64,000 nt of DNA from NCBI RefSeq assembly GCF_028858725.1, contig NC_084759.1, positions 134,584,171-134,648,170 of the forward strand, written 5' to 3'. The notes beneath the pieces are model-generated. The model was not told the origin of the DNA. It was given only the letters and a program-made list of their open reading frames with translations, and searched no databases. Source of the DNA: Colius striatus (taxonomy: Eukaryota; Chordata; Aves; Coliiformes; Coliidae). Of this stretch, positions 1 through 11,900 are shown in pieces (the first letter of the stretch is position 1; the number at the start of each line of letters is the position of its first letter). A program made the position numbers and the translations under genes.

Positions 1-888
1 TCAAGAGATGTCCGTAGTTCTACCAACATAATTTTTAAATCAGTTAAAGTTTAACACAGAAGAACTGAAAAAAAATTCAGAAGTACCTCAGCCTGAGACA
101 CCAAAAGACGCCCTTAATTAAGTGTCCCCTTTCCATAAAATCTACATAGGATCTGCAAATGTCTTCAGTGGCAACTGCCCTGTTCACTCAGAAACAGAAG
201 ATCTTTTGTTAATACAACTTCATACTCAGTCACTTTAGGTGAGTGACAAAAGCCACCTTCAATGTAGCTGAGGGGCTTTAGACTAGCCACCATAAGCAAC
301 ACTGTACAAACAAAGTTTACAGATTGGTTTTAATCTGCAGATTGGTAAAACAGGAGTTAAAAATACTTGTGTTCAAAATATACTAACTCAAAGGACAAAT
401 AACTTGGGAGATAAGACAAGATTTGTGCCAATCAAGATCACTGAATCCTTTGCTGAATATAACTGTTAGAATACCTAAGGTATTCTAGGAGGCACAGTAT
501 ATTCCTAGTGTACAGAATTCCAGGAGGAATGATACTACTGCACTTAAACTACGACTTGCCCTGACTACTCCTACACTTTTAGCAGTGGGAAAACACATTT
601 CCAAGTAGATACCTATATTGCAGAACTAAATTCTATTTATATCCTCACTTATCAAGGATATTAGGTAAGGACTGAACATGTAAATCTTTCACAACTCTCT
701 GCTATTCATAGTCCCACTGGTTGGATGTTAGGAACCCATTGGATTGTATTATGATCAATTAAACTGACAAACTGACATTAGAAGATTTCTGCTACGATTA
801 TTACTTGAGAATAGATCAGTGGTAAAAGTCTCACTGATTCCAGTGGTGCAAGGTGCAACTTGAAAAGGACAGAATATTCACATTTTAC

Positions 889-2258
889 CTTTATTTTCCT
901 GTTGCAATTCCCTAATCTGCCTGTTTTCTTGTTGGATACCCATCACCAAGGTAGACCGAGGGCGATGTCTTGCTACTTCGTTGAGCTCTTGAATTTCTTC
1001 TTGGTACTAATCATTAAAAAAAACACAATCACAACTTATTTGAGTAACCAAAGGCAATCATTACTCAACAAGTTATGAAAGACCAGTTCTACTGTCAGTC
1101 AAAGTCTGTAACCAACATTTTAAAATAGTAATATCAAATAAGCAAATAAAGAAAAACACTTCTGGAGGTGTTGCTAACATACTGCCCTTCAGAGACACAA
1201 AAGTATCACCTTAGTTTTTAAACCAGTTTCATACCTCAGATGTGTGTAGTGGGCATTACTTAACCTTTAATTAATGTAGGTCAAATTCACCATCAAGTAA
1301 TTTAAAATTGATATGCATACAGTAAAGAAAACCCATGAGTTATTAACCTCTAGGTATTTACTGTGGCTTCCAAGTACCTTAATCCACAAGGCTGTATGGG
1401 TACAAGTCACATGGACCTAAATAAATGGAACTTGACACTCAATAAATGGGTAAATTTAATACTCATTAAATTTTAAAGAGTTCTGAGGCTTCTGCATGAC
1501 TAGTTTTACAAGGATGAAGAGCATGCAGGGTTTTATTTTTACAGGCCCATTAACACATCATGTGTTCTATTAAAATGAGAGGATGAACTTCCATATGTAA
1601 AGTCAGTAGACATCTTTGTTTTTCCAGAAGTTCTCCAGTGAAATCCCTGCTCAATCTAACATGCCTTGAATAGCTCAACATCAGGATGAAAATGATCACA
1701 AACAAGCTTCAGAAGCTGTTTTGAAACAAAAGAGACTGCAAAAAGAGACAGCATTCTGAACAGAAGAAAGCATGACTGGGTCTCTGATTAAATATGAATG
1801 TTGAAATTAATAAAGGGGGTGGTATTTTAAGAAGAGCAAAACACAAGAAATCACACTATAACTTGTAAGACGCCAACCGCATTTCTACCAACGTTCTTCA
1901 AATACATGCTAGTTTTCAACATTTAAGCTAGAGTAAGGAGAAAACTTCTTCAGAGGATCACACTAAACAACCTATTTTTAGATCCCAGTCACACCTATAA
2001 TGAAGACACTTAGTATGGTATTAAAGCATTAACCAAATAACACACCATATGCACAGTAGCAGACAAAAATTACTTGCTTCCAAGTTGTTTTGTTAATGGA
2101 GTAAACAAAGTTGGAAAACAAACCTGTTTCATAGCTTCAACCCGCTTGTTAAGAGCTGTAGTCTGTTCAATAAGGGCTTCCGCTGCGTTGTCATGTTCCC
2201 TTAGCCGTTCCACCAGTGCCTTTGCATCTGCCAAGGCTTTTTCTATTGTGCAACTCAT
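889..2258 (-). CDS. FGFR1OP2: FGFR1OP2, first two coding exons (partial gene)
   Basis: The start codon is at 2258-2256 and the first coding exon runs 2260-2124: two untranslated bases after an acceptor (ctttag), then 45 codons beginning [13 protein letters not shown] and ending AMKQ before a GTTTGT donor. The second coding exon is 1006-889, 39 codons plus one base, beginning [15 protein letters not shown] and ending QQENK before a GTAAAA donor. Phases agree (0, then 1). Both exons closely match vertebrate FGFR1OP2, a mostly coiled-coil cytoplasmic protein related to SIKE1 and associated with the STRIPAK phosphatase-kinase complex. The heptad-like, Glu/Gln-rich composition fits a coiled coil. 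The remaining exons lie beyond the left edge; I found none in 1-888. The gene is divergent from INTS13 and shares its CpG-island promoter. Confidence 0.95.
1007..2123. other. FGFR1OP2 intron between the two coding exons
   Basis: AT-rich intronic sequence between a GTTTGT donor and a TAG acceptor on the minus strand. I see no repeat or coding segment in it. The sequence at 1-888 is also intronic (next intron) and equally featureless. Confidence 0.8.
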
Positions 2259-2260
2259 TT

Positions 2261-5200
2261 CTAAAGATTAGAAATGTATTATTTTCACCACACCATCTGT
2301 TTGTTACATGGACAACAGCTCTTTATGTGATATGTCAGTCTAAAGCAGCTGAATACCACCTTTCTGTCAGAAACATTCAGATGTTTTGTTGTCTTTTAGG
2401 AGTAGGAAAAAATCATATGTCATAAAAAGTCTCCCTAAATTCTACATTTCCTTTTCCTCCTTTTCAATTGCTGTTGAGATCATGTGTCACAGCATCGAAA
2501 TGAAATGAAACTTTGTGTTGTGAGGACAGTATCAATATACTCAGGCAAGAGGAGAGCTATTGAACATATGGAAACTGAGCAGTGCATGTTCTTCTGTAAG
2601 GAGAGGGAAAAAAGAAGACCGACATTAACCATTTCCTTTTTCAATACTATATATTTTTCCCCATGTGCCCTCCTACTACTCAGATACACTTAAAGATATT
2701 TGAGAAGTATAAATCCAATGCCAAATAACTACAGCGGGCTGGAAGATTGTGATTAATTAAATCGGCGGAAAAGAAACACCTCAAACTGACAGAGGAGAAA
2801 ATTATTCATAGAAAATTCAGAAAACTAAAGGCTTCAGTTTTCTTCACATCTCTAAATGAAATGAAACTGTAATTTTTTCAACAGGATACAGAAAGACAGC
2901 AACTTAGCTAAGAAAAAGAAACAACTGCATAGTCAAAATACCAGTCTTCTGATTGCAGTGGCTGTTAGCAGAAATTACCTATTGCTAGATCTGCTAAATG
3001 TGCAAAGTATTTGTATGTGCTAGCATTTCCAAAACACTTGCCTTCATATTGAATTTTTTCAGGCTCATGCTTGATAGGTTAAGTTTCAAGATTGAGACTT
3101 TCAGCTGAAGAAGCCTTGCACTTTTTCTATTGAAAATGGAACCTACTTAAAACCCTTGAACAGTTCTTCAGCAATCAGATAGCCATGACAGAAGTTTATT
3201 AGAATTACGGGCCTTAGAAGGCTTGATATTTGTCTCAGGAAACTTCCTGAGGTACTAGGATTCAACTAAACCCGTATCTTAGCCAGGTTATTGGCAGATT
3301 TCTTTAAGCATAAAAGCCTTTCCTGAGCTATGGGGAAAAAAAAAAATGGTTGATTCCAAGTTCATTTTCTTTCTTAGGCACCTTTACAAATCATATCCTA
3401 GGATCTTTAAGGCAAGCTTAAGGAAATCATCACATTTTCCTCAACTGACCTTTTGCTGCTGTCTCAGGTAAGCAGCAGAAGTAAAAACATTTCAAACACC
3501 TGAAATTCCACTATTCCCCTCCAAAGATTTACAAACATAGCAGGCATATCCCACACTCATGCATTAAGGTGGGGGAAAACTAAGCCAGAAGCAGAGTTCA
3601 GAATGTGCTCTCCAAAGAGCTGTTTGTACACGTGCTGCAAGGTCCAACCTCTCAAAAGCATTTTAATTTGGTAACTTCATTAGCAGCTCCCTCTGCTCTG
3701 AGGAGCACAAGTAAAACAAAAGCATTTAGTTTATCTTCCCTGTGGAGAAGAATCCTTCAGGGAAACTACCATCACAGAAAAGTGGGCCTTGTTCACTGAT
3801 AAAGGAGCTTCAGAAAGTGAGCACAACTGTTTCAAACAGTGTTTCCTGTGGTTAGTGTGCGATTGAAAGTGCCTGCACTTTGACACCTATGAGTTTCCTA
3901 TAGACATTCTTAATGTTAATTCTGTTAGTTCTATTACACAGAAAGGAATCATGCTACATTGCTTTTAAGTATCTTCTTTCCTCTCTCCTCATTTCTCCTT
4001 CCAATTCTGGTCTCATGTTCTTACTGAACTAAAAAAATATCAGACAAAAGATGACCTTCCACACCAGCTGGCTAAACTGTTACAGAAATTGACTTCATTG
4101 GATCCATGTTTAAGGAGAATTTGAAGAGCAGTGTTTAACTCAGTTCATGGGTCATGAATTCTCTAGCCAGTATAAACAAAGCTTCTCAGGCCTCTCCCTG
4201 GGCTTGGCATTCAAAGACGCACTTAACACCTCAGATCGTTTGTATGCATAGATAAAAATTTTTAAACACAGGATGTATTCCTCCTCCCATGCACTTTCTT
4301 GTTTTTAGCCGACCATGCAAGATAAGAAAAAAAAAATGTTTGTAGCAAAGCCACCAGCGTTCGTTTTCACAGCCACTGAGCTTGGGATGACACGTTTGTG
4401 CCCTGCGTGTGGAACACAGCTGCCCAAATTTGGCAGTGACTGCCCACTCTATCCGAGGAGCAGCAGCTTCAGCAAGCTGGAGGCCACCTGCTGTTTTCAG
4501 GCAGAATTTGTACCTCAAAAAGGAGAATTGTTATTTGTATTGTGGTAATCCACAGTGGCTCCAAATCTGGACTGGGATTCCTTTGGGCAAGACGCTGGCC
4601 CTAATCCTTGCGATTTAAAATTATCTCTAGTTACCCACTTGTCTGCCTATAAAAAACCCAAATCTTTGTCTTATACCAAAATAGATCTAAATCTGTGAGC
4701 TAACCTGGCCATTTAAGGAAAAAACTCCAACCAATGCATCAAATAGATTTGATTCAAATCAATTCTTGTCTATTATTTTTTAATGAGCTTAATGACTGTA
4801 GCAAAATTTCACGATTCCTGAGCTCTACCCTACATGAGATGCCCAGTTGCAAATGTATTTGTTAGCGTGCAATCTTACCAACAAGGTCAACAGGTAGCAA
4901 GAGCCACAACTCAACATAGCAATACTGCTGCTACATATTCATTTCCTGGCACTTCCTGCTATTTACTAATTGCTTCCATTATCAAATTTGGCTACCCTTA
5001 AAAAAACCCACCACAACATGCACACACAAGTATTTTTGCACAACTACAGCCAGTTTTCTGTCACTTGTGCGTTTTAGGACCGCGCTGAAAACTACCTTTT
5101 CCCACGGTTCAATGCTTCGGGTTTCTCCTCTCCACCGCTACCAGCTTGGCAAGGCCGAACTGCGCTGCCGTTCACAAGAGCTGCCGGTGGGGTGCAAACG

Positions 5201-5751
5201 CCCACCGGCGCTCCCCGCCTCTGGAGGAATCCCGGGGGCTGAGCTGGCGCCACATAGCTCCCAGCACTGCCAACCGAGCAACGAGCTGCCCAGGGCAAAC
5301 GGGCCCAGCCTCAGAACTGGCCCCGACCCTCACCGGTGCCACCGCCGCAGCTCGGCGACGCGCGAAGCAACCCGGCAGCGGAGGGGGGTGGGCGGCGGGG
5401 CGCTCCCGGAGAATGTCATCTCCTCCCTCCTCGCCGCGAGAGCGGATGCCAAGACCCGTCAGCCCGCACTGTCGTGACAGCGGCACCTGCCGCAACACGG
5501 CGACTGAAGGCATCCTCAACAAAACCGAGCAGCAGTACTCGCCCCGGACCGCCCCAGACAGCAATACTGGGGGGACGAGATGGGGGGGGGGGGCTCCTCT
5601 CTCGCATCTATCGTGACGTCATGGACCCAGGGGCTCCCGCGCGCCCAAACGTGAGTCCGTCGGGCTCCCAAGTGCCCAGAGACAACAGCACCCCCCTTTC
5701 CTCCCGTCCCGTCCTGTCTCGTCGCCAAACACCCCTTCCCCGCCTCGCACC
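2261..5751. other. FGFR1OP2 intron 1
   Basis: Non-coding sequence between the candidate 5' untranslated exon and the first coding exon. The right part (from about 5060) is the flank of the CpG island; the left part is AT-rich. A pair of overlapping opposite-strand open frames at 4231-4548 shows no recognisable protein and is not called as a gene. Confidence 0.7.
5614..5621. promoter_or_regulatory. CRE palindrome TGACGTCA
   Basis: A full eight-base cAMP-response element palindrome (CREB/ATF site) lies in the CpG island. It sits about 130 bp inside intron 1 of FGFR1OP2 relative to the candidate donor. Confidence 0.6.
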
Positions 5752-5757
5752 ACTCAC

Positions 5758-5900
5758 TCATGACCAGCGGCTCCGGTGAGCGCCCGGCGCCGGCAGTGAA
5801 ACCCCACTCGGCTGGGCCCGCCCCGCTGTCAAATGGCGGCGGGCCGCAAGGGGAAGCGGAGGAGGGGTGCGGGAGGCGCGTCCCCACCAGGGGGAGGGGC
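5758..5900 (-). other. FGFR1OP2: FGFR1OP2 candidate 5' untranslated exon 1
   Basis: The first coding exon of FGFR1OP2 has an acceptor just before its ATG, so at least one noncoding exon must lie upstream, inside the CpG island. A consensus minus-strand donor GTGAGT occupies 5757-5752, so the exon would end at 5758. The upstream limit (transcription start) cannot be read from sequence; 5900 is a nominal value. The splice donor is seen; the exon assignment is inferred from gene structure. Confidence 0.5.
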
Positions 5901-5963
5901 AGCGTGAGGCCAGGGCAGCCGCGCGACGCCCCAGCGGCACCGGGAGAGCGCTTCCCTCGTTGC

Positions 5964-5973
5964 TCTCGCGAGA
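5964..5973. promoter_or_regulatory. TCTCGCGAGA promoter element, copy 1
   Basis: A perfect palindromic TCTCGCGAGA (CGCG element), known from CpG-island housekeeping and bidirectional promoters and bound by BANP, with Kaiso also reported. It lies between the two candidate first exons. Confidence 0.7.
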
Positions 5974-5998
5974 GGACAACCAGCCCTCTACACGCGGC

Positions 5999-6008
5999 TG
6001 TCGCGAGA
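5999..6008. promoter_or_regulatory. TCTCGCGAGA-like element, one mismatch
   Basis: TGTCGCGAGA differs at one position from the palindrome. It is spaced 35 bp after copy 1. Confidence 0.4.
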
Positions 6009-6048
6009 AGCGCCTCTCCCGCGCCCGTCGCTTTTTCCTCCCCTTCCT

Positions 6049-6053
6049 ATTGG
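6049..6053 (-). promoter_or_regulatory. Inverted CCAAT box (ATTGG)
   Basis: CCTATTGGCT in the core of the island, between CGCG element copies, matches an NF-Y site (CCAAT on the minus strand). Confidence 0.5.
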
Positions 6054-6099
6054 CTACCTCTGGTGTGAGCCGCCGGCCCTCTCAGCGGCCTCTCCGCTG

Positions 6100-6109
6100 T
6101 CTCGCGAGA
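6100..6109. promoter_or_regulatory. TCTCGCGAGA promoter element, copy 2
   Basis: A second perfect TCTCGCGAGA palindrome, 136 bp from the first, in the most likely core promoter of the INTS13 side. Confidence 0.7.
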
Positions 6110-6514
6110 CGGCTGTCCCGGGGCTCCGCCTCCTCCTACGCGCCGTGCTGGAAGCGCCGCGACCGGGCGGGGCGGCCCGCGCCCAGGCGGAGGGCCGAGT
6201 GGCGGGGCGGGTGAGGGCATGGGGGGCGAGTAAGGCCGCCGGCGGGCGCGGGTGGCTGGCGCCGCCGCGGCCGGGAGCCGTGAGGGGAGAAAAGGAAGGA
6301 GGGGAGGAGGGGAGAGGCGCTCCCCCCGCCAGCGCTGGGGGAGCCGTTGCGCCAGCGGCGTAAGTGGCCGCGCGGGGGTCTCGCGGCCTCAGGGGTGGGC
6401 GGAGCGGGGGGGGCTTCGGCCGCTTCTCCCACCCCCGCGGGCGTCGGGCGCGGAGGCAGGAGCCGGGCCCCGTCCTCGCCGCGGAACCGGCGGCAGAGGA
6501 AGCGGGCGGCGGAG

Positions 6515-6668
6515 CATGGAGGTCGCCTGGCCGGAGGCGCCCGCGCCCGACCCCGTCTAGGGCTCGCCGCGGGCCTCATCCCTCCTCCTCGGAGCGAGCC
6601 CGCGGCCGGGCCCGGGCTCGGCGCGGAGCAGGCCCGGGACTTCTGCACCAGAGGAGGAGTCGACCCAG
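6515..6668 (+). other. INTS13: INTS13 candidate 5' untranslated exon 1
   Basis: The first coding exon of INTS13 starts seven bases after an acceptor, so a noncoding exon must precede it. A good donor (CCCAG then GTGAGA) ends a GC-rich segment at 6668. A competing donor (GCGG then GTGAGG) lies at 6211, so alternative first exons are possible. The upstream limit given is nominal. Confidence 0.5.
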
Positions 6669-6949
6669 GTGAGAAACGCATCCCTGCTCCCGGCCTGCGG
6701 GCGGGCGAGGACCGACCTCGTCCTCTCCGGACCCCGCCAGTCGTCTGCGTCTGTGCGTCCCGCGCGCCCTCCCTCTCTCCTTTCTCACTGCCAGCACTCG
6801 GCTTCCCTGGTCCTTCTGGCTCTCTGCCACGCTAAAGAGTGCACGTTCTTGGGCCTGTCCCCAGGCGCTGTGCTGGCCTTGGCTTCCGCAGAAGGGCTGC
6901 GGTGTGCCCCAGCAGCTGCACCTGATGCTGAGATCGGGTGTGAGACCTG

Positions 6950-8045
6950 CCCTGCAGATTTGTGCAAAGCATTTGACACTGTCCTGCCCAACGTTGTTGT
7001 CTCTGAACTTGAATTTGATGGATGGACCACTCGGTGGATAAGAAATTGGCTGGATAGTCACACTCAGAGTTGTGGTCAAAGGCTCGATGGCCAAGTGGAG
7101 AGCAGTGACGAGTGGTGTTCCTCAGGGGTTAGGATTGGGATTGCCTGTTGAACATCTTGGTTGGTGACACAGACAATGGGATTAGGGCTCCCTCAGCAGT
7201 TTGCCACTGACAGTAAGCTGTATGGCGCAGTCAACACGTTGCAGGGAACCCACTCAGAGGGACATGGACAGGCTTGTCATAGGAGCCTATGCAAAGCTCA
7301 TGAAGCTCAACAAGGCCAAGGCCCGGTACATGGGTGGGAGCAATCCCAAACAGATACAGGCTGGGGGATAAGTGGATTGAAGGCACCCCAGTGGAGAGGG
7401 ACTTAGGGGTGTTGGTGGATGAAAAGCTTAATGTGAGCCAACAATATGCCAGAAAGGCAACCGTATCTGGAGCTGTATCCAAAGGAATGTAGCCAGCAGG
7501 TTGAGGGAGGAAATTCCATCCCTCTGCTCTGGTGAGACTTCACCTGCAGTCCTTTGTTCAGCTCTGGATATGGACTTGTTGGAGTGAGTCCAGAGGGTTG
7601 ACATAAGGATGATCAGAGGCTGAAGCATCTCTACTCTGAAGACAGGTAGAGAGTTGGGTTTTTCAGCCTGGAGAATAGACTCCAGGAAGCTCTTCTAGCA
7701 GCCTTCCAGTACCTAAAGGGGCCCTACAAGAAAGCTGGAGAGGGTTTTTTTTTTTTTTTTTACGAGAGCGTATAGTGATAGGGCAACGAGTAAGGGCTTC
7801 ATACTGAAAGAGGGCAGATGCAGATATTAGATGTAAGGAAGAAGTTATTCCCTGTGAGGTTGTGAGGCACTGGCCCGGGTGGCCCAGAGAGGTTGTGAAT
7901 GTCCCCTTGGCAGTGTTCAAGGTCAGGCTGGATGGGGCTTTGAGCAACCTGGTCTAGTGGAAGGTGTCCCTACCCATGGCAGAGATGTTGGAGCTATAGA
8001 TGGTTTTTTTTAGGTTCCCTTGCAACCCAAACTGTTCTATGATTG
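6950..8045 (+). mobile_element. CR1 LINE fragment in INTS13 intron 1
   Basis: The sequence begins with a degraded CR1 reverse-transcriptase segment (translation [11 protein letters not shown], then [11 protein letters not shown]). It continues through the conserved CR1 3' region (gagggacttaggggtgttggt, then a CTCTGCTCTGGTGAGACTTCACCT-type block) and ends with the CR1 terminal signature (TGCAACCCAAACTGTTCTATGATT). It includes an internal run of about 17 T around 7745. It is diverged and carries many stops. The 5' limit is approximate. Confidence 0.85.
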
Positions 8046-8910
8046 GTGATCTAAGTAACACTAAGATTAATTTTCATGCGTAGTTCGGATCTCTCAAGTT
8101 ATGATGTCCACTCTAACACAGGATCTGATGTTACGGTAGTTTCAAAAGTATTTCTTCCAGTATTTCTTCTAGGAGAAGGAAGCTCAGTCTGTGGTTGTGA
8201 AACAGGGAACTGCACTACATTTAATTGCAGAGTTCTCTAGCTTCATAGTTGAAAGAGTCTGATTCTATGAGTTTTGCTGGATAGGAAACATTGTAATTTC
8301 AGACTTGTTATGTCTATCAGTGAGAGATCAAAGTACAGATGCACGTATTTATTTTAAAAATATAAAGATATACCTAGCAAAGGGAAGACTAAAAATCTGA
8401 AGTCTAATGTTACTCCAAGGTCTGTATAGCCTAAGTGTAAATTATTTTTTTTCCCCTGTTGCTTATTTTAGTAAGTGAGCTGTAAGTAGGAAGAAGATTC
8501 TGTACTTTCTTTCTTAAAAGCTTTCTTATTTAATTAGAAAAGCGGGGAGGGTAATTCTGTGCATCATTGTTGCCTTTTCAACAGTATACTTTGGTATTTC
8601 CCATGTTTTTCCTACTGAGAAGAAACATTCTTCTGATGATAAATCTAGTTTACAAAATATACAGACAAGTAGGAGTTCTAGAAGGTACTTGTCTCCATGT
8701 AAATAGATACTTTAAAAGAACAACAATTTTATAGGAGCTAATGTATGAAATATGTAATCTAAATACTGTAAGAGGTAACTTCTTCAAAACTTGCATATTC
8801 TGGTAAGATTGTACTATATAAATCGCACAGTCATCTTGCAGTGTGTGTGGGGAGGTTTGCTATGTACAATTTCTGTCTGATTTTATTGTTCTGCTTCTTT
8901 TAGGAAGAAA

Positions 8911-11900
8911 ATGAAAATCTTTTCTGAGTCTCACAAAACTGTTTTTGTTGTGGATCACTGCCCATATATGGCAGAATCATGCCGACAACATGTTGAATTC
9001 GATATGTTAGTAAAGAATCGGACCCAAGGAATTATACCTCTAGCACCCATATCAAAATCACTGTGGACCTGTTCAGTGGAATCATCCATGGAGTACTGTA
9101 GAATAATGTACGATATTTTCCCTTTCAAGAAATTGGTAAGTTGTAGTCATACTACATATGATACTTGATGGTACAAGGGATATTTTTCCCTTTTAACAAA
9201 GTCTTCTAGTGTTAGTAGCTGTTGGATAGATCAACAGATAAAATATAATTTATTATACATTTATTATAAATTGTTATAAAATTTCTGTGTGCTGTTGATA
9301 TGTTTTGTAGCTGTTTAAATTGGTTTGAGTAATAATATGAATACCTTTACTTATTTAAATTGGGAACATTTCATTGTCTTAATGTTACTTTGTAACAGTG
9401 CAAAACATGAGGACAGGTGCTTTAAGGTAACATACAGATTTATTACTGTGTTCTCCTGAGCTTTGAGGTGATACAAACTTGAGTGAAGCATTGCTTTAAT
9501 TTTGTTTCTAAATGCACTTGGTAGCACTTGGTAAGGTTTTTGGTGTCAACTTTGAAGGAATTCTCGACTTTAGGAAGAGGTAGGATCACTGAAGCTACCA
9601 GACACACAGCTCCTTGTTTAAAAAAATAAATGCATGGTATGTTTTGTAATACTGTATCAGATATTAAGGTTACTAATGGCTGTTTTGTTAGATATTTTCT
9701 CCTTAATGATTAAACCATTGTGAAATCCCTAAAGGTTAGTTACTCTTAAAAAGGAAAGTTAACCTTGTGACAGTGATATGGGTACAAACTAATGATGTTG
9801 GAATAATGGCTATGTCAGAGCAGCTGACACAGAGGCCAGACACTAACAAATACCTTTGGTAGTTCACTGATTTGATGTGTCAGCCATGCTGCCTGGATGG
9901 ATTACATGTGCTGCTTCTCAGACAATTAATATTTAATTTTAAGTCTAATTTAGAGCATTTAATATCCAGTGAAATGCCATTATGGGGTTATATCAAGTGT
10001 ATACTTAGTGGATTTTAATTGAGTGGCTGAACTGTAGCTCGTGTGGTATGAGAAACTGAAATTGAATTGGAAGGTATGCTTCCTCTTGACTTTTTTGTCA
10101 TCATTAGAACATACTTTGTTATGTGCCGTTTATGAAATCTTTCTAGATATTTACTTTGTGGCAGTCTTTGGAGAATATTGCAATATTAGGATTTATTTTG
10201 TATCTGTTCTACTAAAAAATATTACGTAATTATTCAAATACTTCATAATATCCCATGGGGTTCATTTGGAGTAGAGATTGATTTAGTAGCTTAAAATACA
10301 AATGATGTAAGTTGTTAATGTTACTAAATGGTAACTGAATAGAGCAGGAGGTTTTGTTGTCTCTCTCTTAGTTTGGCTTGTTTTTGCATATATCTTTAGC
10401 GTATCAGAAGAAAAAGGAGTAATCTGTATTGTGATTTGGGGAAGTAACCATAATGGCTATTATCTTACCTGTGCTTTTTTGATCCTTTTAGGTGAATTTC
10501 ATTGTGAGTGATTCTGGAGCTCATGTCTTGAATTCTTGGACTCAAGAAGATCAGAACTTGCAGGAGGTGTGCTTTGGAACTGTTCTTTTGTTTCACAAGT
10601 CTAGTTTAGTTGTGGAATAAGTAGCAAGTTCTTACTAAGTTCAATATGAAATAAATTTGGTTAATTGAAATGTTATTGGATCTGGTCAGAAATTATTGTG
10701 TAACAGAATTTCAGGAAGTAGCCTGTGAAACTGGGCTGTTCTATAAGCAGCTTTACATAATTTTTTTAAAACCCAGTAGCCTTGAGTATAGAGTTACACA
10801 TTAAAATAAATGTTATGAAAAAATTTCTTACCTAGTTCTTTTGTAAGTTGGGCGTACTTCTTAAATTTTGAATTTGGATTTTTTTTTGGTAATACTTACA
10901 TGATATTATAAACAGATATTTTTCTGCCATACATGGGAATATTATGTTCTCAAGGCTCAGTAACAATTAATAAATTAATTGCAAAGGGTAATTTAGGGCC
11001 AAGTGTTTTCCTGAAAGCTGGCAACATATGATGGTCTTTTAATTGCTCTGATTTTTCTCTCAACAGTACTATTTCGCAAGTAAAATAAGTTATAATGATG
11101 GCTTTTCTTTTAACTGATCGTTTTAACAAATGGCTGGAAAGTAACTTTCAGTAATAGTTCCTTTTTTTTCTTTTTGACTAGTTGATGGCAGCCTTAGCAG
11201 CTGTTGGGCCACCTAATCCTCGGGCGGATCCTGAGTGCTGCAGCATACTTCATGGTCTGGTTGCAGCAGTTGAAGCACTCTGCAAAATAACAGAATACCA
11301 GCATGAGGCTCGAACCATGCTCATGGAAAATGCAGAACGTGTTGGAAACAGGGGGAGAATAATCTGTATCACCAACGCAAAAAGGTGTGTGCAATAATGT
11401 GCTTCTATTGTTCTAAAACTATGTGAAATAACATTCTGTTTTAAAGTCTTTCATTGCTTGTCAAGAATTAGTGCCCTAAGTAGCCACCTTTTTCTTGTGT
11501 TATTAGGTCATTTCTTGCCTTATTAGAGGTTTCATGTCTGTTACAGTCAGAAACCAAAAATTTCCCACTTGAAATTAGAGAGCTTTTAGTGTCATGCTTC
11601 TTTGAACAGGATAATTGATTATCTTGCATAAAAAACCATATTAAATTTCTTTGTAGTGACAGTCACGTTCGGATGCTTGAGGATTGTGTTCAGGAAACTA
11701 TTCATGAGCATAATAAGCTTGCAGCTAATTCAGATCAGTGAGTATATTTTTTACAAATGTAGTTTCTCTTATTCTGTGCATGCCTTTTACATCCCCTGTG
11801 AAATATGGCTGTATTTTTGTTACTTAAAACTTACACTAGTGAACTGTTTGAATGCCTGTCTGAAATAGAGGAAGCTAATTCATGATAGTGTGGATTTTAA

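Larger units (their letters stand above)
5060..6700. promoter_or_regulatory. CpG island, bidirectional FGFR1OP2/INTS13 promoter
   Basis: There is an abrupt change from AT-rich sequence to dense CpG and GC-rich sequence over about 1.6 kb. FGFR1OP2 is transcribed leftward and INTS13 rightward from it; the nearest candidate donors are at 5757 (minus strand) and 6669 (plus strand). The human genes are likewise arranged head to head. Between the two candidate first exons lie two perfect TCTCGCGAGA elements and one near-match, an inverted CCAAT box, and no obvious TATA box, as is typical of housekeeping CpG-island promoters. The many long open frames inside the island, on all frames, are a result of the high GC content and are not called as genes. 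Confidence 0.9.

Noticed and set aside
4231..4618. Overlapping open frames on both strands, one with a CPACGT Cys pair
   Set aside because: No second metal-binding pair and no homology recognised. The frames lie within an FGFR1OP2 intron.
5067..7151. Many long open frames on both strands (up to about 180 codons)
   Set aside because: All lie in the CpG island, where few stops occur by chance. They overlap each other on all frames and are rich in Arg, Pro, Gly and Ala without any recognisable domain.
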